Below, in pieces: positions 60,701 through 64,000 of a stretch of 64,000 nucleotides of DNA. Position numbers and translations under genes: made by a program. The stretch is from Dasyornis broadbenti (Eukaryota; Chordata; Aves; Passeriformes; Dasyornithidae): contig VZRN01011464.1 in assembly GCA_013397935.1 (NCBI GenBank), forward strand, positions 4,439,587 through 4,503,586, read 5' to 3'. A model generated the notes under the pieces. The model searched no databases. It was given only the letters and a program-made list of their open reading frames with translations, and was not told the DNA's origin. How positions within the stretch are numbered: the first letter of the stretch is position 1; the number at the start of each line of letters is the position of its first letter.

Positions 60701-63700
60701 AGCTTGAAAAGATAATAAAATACTTGTTAAATTCACTGATTTATTTTTTTTTAGTTCAGCTAACCTGTCCCAGAATCAAGAACTGGGAAAGTAAAACTAA
60801 GAAATCTTTTGAACTGCTACTTGTACATAATTGTAATCAAAATAAATCTCCACCATGGTGATGACTCCCTGTGCTCTGTAAAACTAGGATGCAGTTATGC
60901 ATTTTGAGGAGTCTTGCCATGCATCAAGATTTGGGGGTTGGAAGTAGGTGCCTTCCAACACAAACAATTCTGTGGTAATTCTACAATTCTTTTCACGTCA
61001 GATGACTGCAAAACCAAGAATAATTTTGCTATTAGAAGATAGAATAGTAAAAAGCTTGCATATTTGCGTTCATGTTTAGTCTAAAATAAATTACACTCAT
61101 AGTTTTTAAACTGAAAACTGTAAAATATTTGTGAAAACAGACAAGCAATAAACAAGACCTGGCACATAAATCTGATTTAAATGAAACCAATGGTGAAAAT
61201 AGTGGGTTCCTTTGCTGTCAAGATACAGCCATAGGAGCACAATTCACCCACAACATGACACAAGGGTACTTTTATTTGCACCACTGGAGTCATTGGTATT
61301 CTCTGGAGGAAGAATTATGCTGATGAAAGGTAGGGATGATAATATTTGCTTTCCATATTCTGTTATTTTCTGGATCAGTCTTTGTTGAATGCTAAATACA
61401 TGGAACAAAACTAGCATGAGGGAACATTTATATTTCAACATCTCAGCACTAGCCATGCCTTAGGTAAATAGGAGTTTCACAAATGAGAAAAATGAGTGTG
61501 ATTATGCTGCAGGGTCCTTTCCAAAGCAGTGAGCAGCAGTTTGTCACAGCTCATAGAAACGCAGCACCTGCTTGCCTCATGCACCAGTGGCCAACTCCCC
61601 TATGCCTGCAAGTCAGTTCTCTTAAATTATTAGTTTGACTTCTTAAATACATGCTGCCACTTTGCAGATCTATTTGTATACCTTTTAGTAAAATGTAAAT
61701 TGTTAAAGAGAAAGAAACACTGCATCTTTAACACTGCCATCAGCTGCAAAACTGACACTTCATATTAGCAGAGGTCGCTTGGGACCTACTTTGCAATCCA
61801 GCAATCAAAACCATTTTACATCCATGGTACTGTGATGATGATATACTCATAACTCCATTTGAAAATGCTTTTGGTTTCATGTCAGTTCATATAAGCAACA
61901 AATCCATTTTGTCATGGTGAGTAATTCTTTCTGCAGTGACGAACAGTACAAAACTATTTGACATTAGTCTGGTAAGTTTCCTCTCCTTTTATCATATATC
62001 ATCTCTATTAAAAAGAAGGAGTTATATTCATTTAGTAATGTAAGTTCTTAGACGTTCTCCTTGCTGTTGCTTGGGGTAGCAATAGATGCAAGAAAGACAC
62101 CAATATGGGCTGTTTGGAAATTACTTTGAGAAATTCCCTTCCTATACCTCAGTTGCTCACACTCTAGGGTAGTTTGATGATAATATATCTTAATTAGCAC
62201 TTTCCCAATGCTTTTATTTACTAAGTGAAGGCAAGCATGACTTACTGACATAAAAGGCACTAACTGGTGAATAGAAATATTGAAAGACATAGTAAACTGA
62301 GTGCAAGGAAGGTTTGAAACTAGAACCTGATTTTCTAGTTTACAGTCTCAAACCCTTTACCCATACAAAACCCCCTTTATACAGTACTTCAGAATACTAT
62401 GTATTTAATGCTATCATAGTTCAACATATATGCACACATATGCGTATACATATATTTTAAAGCATCATGACCAAAATGGGATTTCTTTTTAGACTAAAAA
62501 TGAGCAAAACTGGGAAAAAATGTTAGAGGCAAAATTTTTTTTTATCAGGAAAATACTGTCTGAAGAAAGTTATAGTGCCAATTGTGTGAAGATTTTCCTT
62601 CAATTTTTAATATTTTCAGTCTTTAAGTTCAATTTTTAACTGTAGCTCTTCAGCCAACAAGCACTGGCAAGAAGATTCTGTTTAACTGTAGACTATGCCA
62701 TAGAACCCCTAAGGTGATAATGCATTCAGTTCTAGACACTTAATTTTTTTTTTTTATGTTCCATGAGTATCAAATTTAGAGAAAACCCTGATTGCCTTAG
62801 CATTTTTCTGCAAGACTGGTATTTTTGGAGTTACACATTATGGGTCAGTATAATGCTGTCTGACAAATCTTTCCCACTTTAATGCATATCTGTGCTGAAA
62901 ACCTGCAGTGATACTCCAGAGGAAAGGTAGCCCAAGAACATGAATTGAAGTGCTTATCTGTGACCCTTATAGAGAAGTATTTGTAGGTCTGCCTAAGAAA
63001 ACACCTTATTTCATGAAGGCTAATTATGTAAATGTATTTGCTATTTACATATTTCACAGCTGTTGCTGAACTTTGCTTTTGATTCTTTTCCAATTTGTTT
63101 AAATCTCTGGCAGTAAAAGAAAAAACACTGCATAAAACAGCCGATAGACTTAAATGGACTTGGGAAATTCCAAATACTGTGGTCAGAGAAGAAAATAACA
63201 TGGCAGATTTTGAAGAAAGTAACCTTTGTCCTTCCAGTTAAAGGTGGAACTGTAATTGTTCAGATTTCACTTTTAATGAGAGCTTATCACAGGCTTATCT
63301 CATTCTTCCTACTGGCATTTCTGTGTCACATCACTGGCCTTGGCTACCACACTAACTGAAGGACAAACGTAACCCAATCAATGTAAAAATGTTTCATTTT
63401 ACTGCTTTCCTTAGAGGAACACAACCTCAAATTTCTATTATAAGTAGAGAAATACTATGGCATTATGATTCCCAACAGCTTTGTGACTCCTGGTTGACTA
63501 ATATCTGCCTACAGGGGTGTTAATAAACAACGTTTGTCATAAACTGTGAATCTACAATAAACAGAGTTCAATATAAAATATAAGACAGGATAAGGAGAAT
63601 TTATAAAAACAAAAATTTAAAATTCAGGTGAATGATGTCTCCTAATGATAACTACAGGGCTCCAGTTACAGCTGTAACAATCTGCTGCATATGAAGTCAT

Positions 63701-64000
63701 ACTTTTTTCATTAATAGGAAATTCCTGATCTGATAGTCCATTTTCTAGCTTCTGTACCTAACCTGATTATCAGGAAAGTCACACTGTCACCTACAATCTA
63801 ACAGTTTTCTTAAGGAGAAAGGAGTTAAAGGTTTTGCTTAGAATTAATAGCAGGACAGAAAAAATGAAAAAGTAGTCAGTTGAAAAAATAACGTCACAGC
63901 AGAAAGTTAGGTAGGTTTTCTTCATCATGGAGAAGAAATAAGAAGAGAGGGGGAGAGTTAAAAAAACCACCAAAACCCAAAACAAAAAAGCAAAAAAAAA
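57793..64000. other. Upstream MAGI2 intron, no exon found
   Basis: A 6.2-kb AT-rich stretch on the 5' side of the microexon. I looked on the minus strand for the expected upstream exon (the linker ending ..AIYESR) and did not find it. An alternating TATATA palindromic patch lies at 58540-58575 and a CR1-tail-like scrap at about 60925-60990. The window ends in an A-rich stretch (63961-64000). A 116-codon plus-strand frame at 58817-59167 is unrecognised. Confidence 0.7.
60925..60990 (+). mobile_element. Possible CR1 3'-tail scrap
   Basis: GTGCCTTCCAACACAAACAA followed by TTCTGTGGTAATTCTAC resembles a sense-oriented CR1 end with a degraded octamer tail. It is very short. Confidence 0.5.

Noticed and set aside
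1..64000. CRISPR arrays, operons, tRNA or rRNA genes, prokaryotic regulatory sites
   Set aside because: None visible; the sequence is a vertebrate intron-rich locus, and short tandem repeats here have no spacer pattern.

Overview
The window looks like a piece of a bird genome. It is AT-rich and intron-dominated, with eukaryotic split genes and several CR1-type LINE copies. One CR1 copy keeps the avian-style 3' tail of repeated ATTCTATG-like octamers. The species cannot be fixed from the sequence alone. No bacterial or viral gene set, CRISPR array, tRNA or rRNA was seen.

The only gene I can support is MAGI2 (S-SCAM/AIP1 scaffold), read on the minus strand, so its exons run from high to low coordinates. 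Ten coding exons were rebuilt from splice sites and reading phase: 57792-57751, 52390-52299, 46461-46269, 43199-42951, 30429-30244, 26652-26478, 23752-23512, 22283-22140, 6908-6770 and 926-838. All nine junctions keep one continuous frame and give about 1.55 kb of coding sequence. They encode the C-terminal half of the protein: a short linker, three PDZ domains (4, 5 and 6 of six; 3-5 in 0-based naming), and two low-complexity linkers (an SP-x-AQQ repeat and a DYRQPP repeat) between the last two PDZ domains. The 89-nt exon at 926-838 encodes an alternative C-terminal segment. The N-terminal PDZ, guanylate-kinase-like, WW and PDZ2-3 exons lie beyond 64000, and the usual GC-rich last exon lies before position 1.

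The rest is intron, 1.2 to 15 kb per gap. Contents are: an ancient 1.7-kb CR1 relic (14560-16240); two younger CR1 fragments (26962-27840 minus, 35200-36075 plus) and smaller CR1 scraps; an inverted pair of an unclassified dispersed repeat (34075-34225 and 37316-37566); two perfect hairpins (24877-24926, 54866-54906); microsatellites; and a G-rich quadruplex-type tract (32478-32505).

No obvious new biological system was found. The best lead is a compact CpG-rich island inside the intron between the PDZ4 and PDZ5 exons (45160-45482). On the gene strand it contains an ATG with phase-1 splice donors that would join in frame to the next MAGI2 exon, so it may be an internal promoter for a short isoform carrying only the last two PDZ domains. 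Other leads are a GC-AG intron beside a 42-nt microexon, a TAGCAG tandem acceptor, and the 89-nt exon that changes the frame of whatever follows it.
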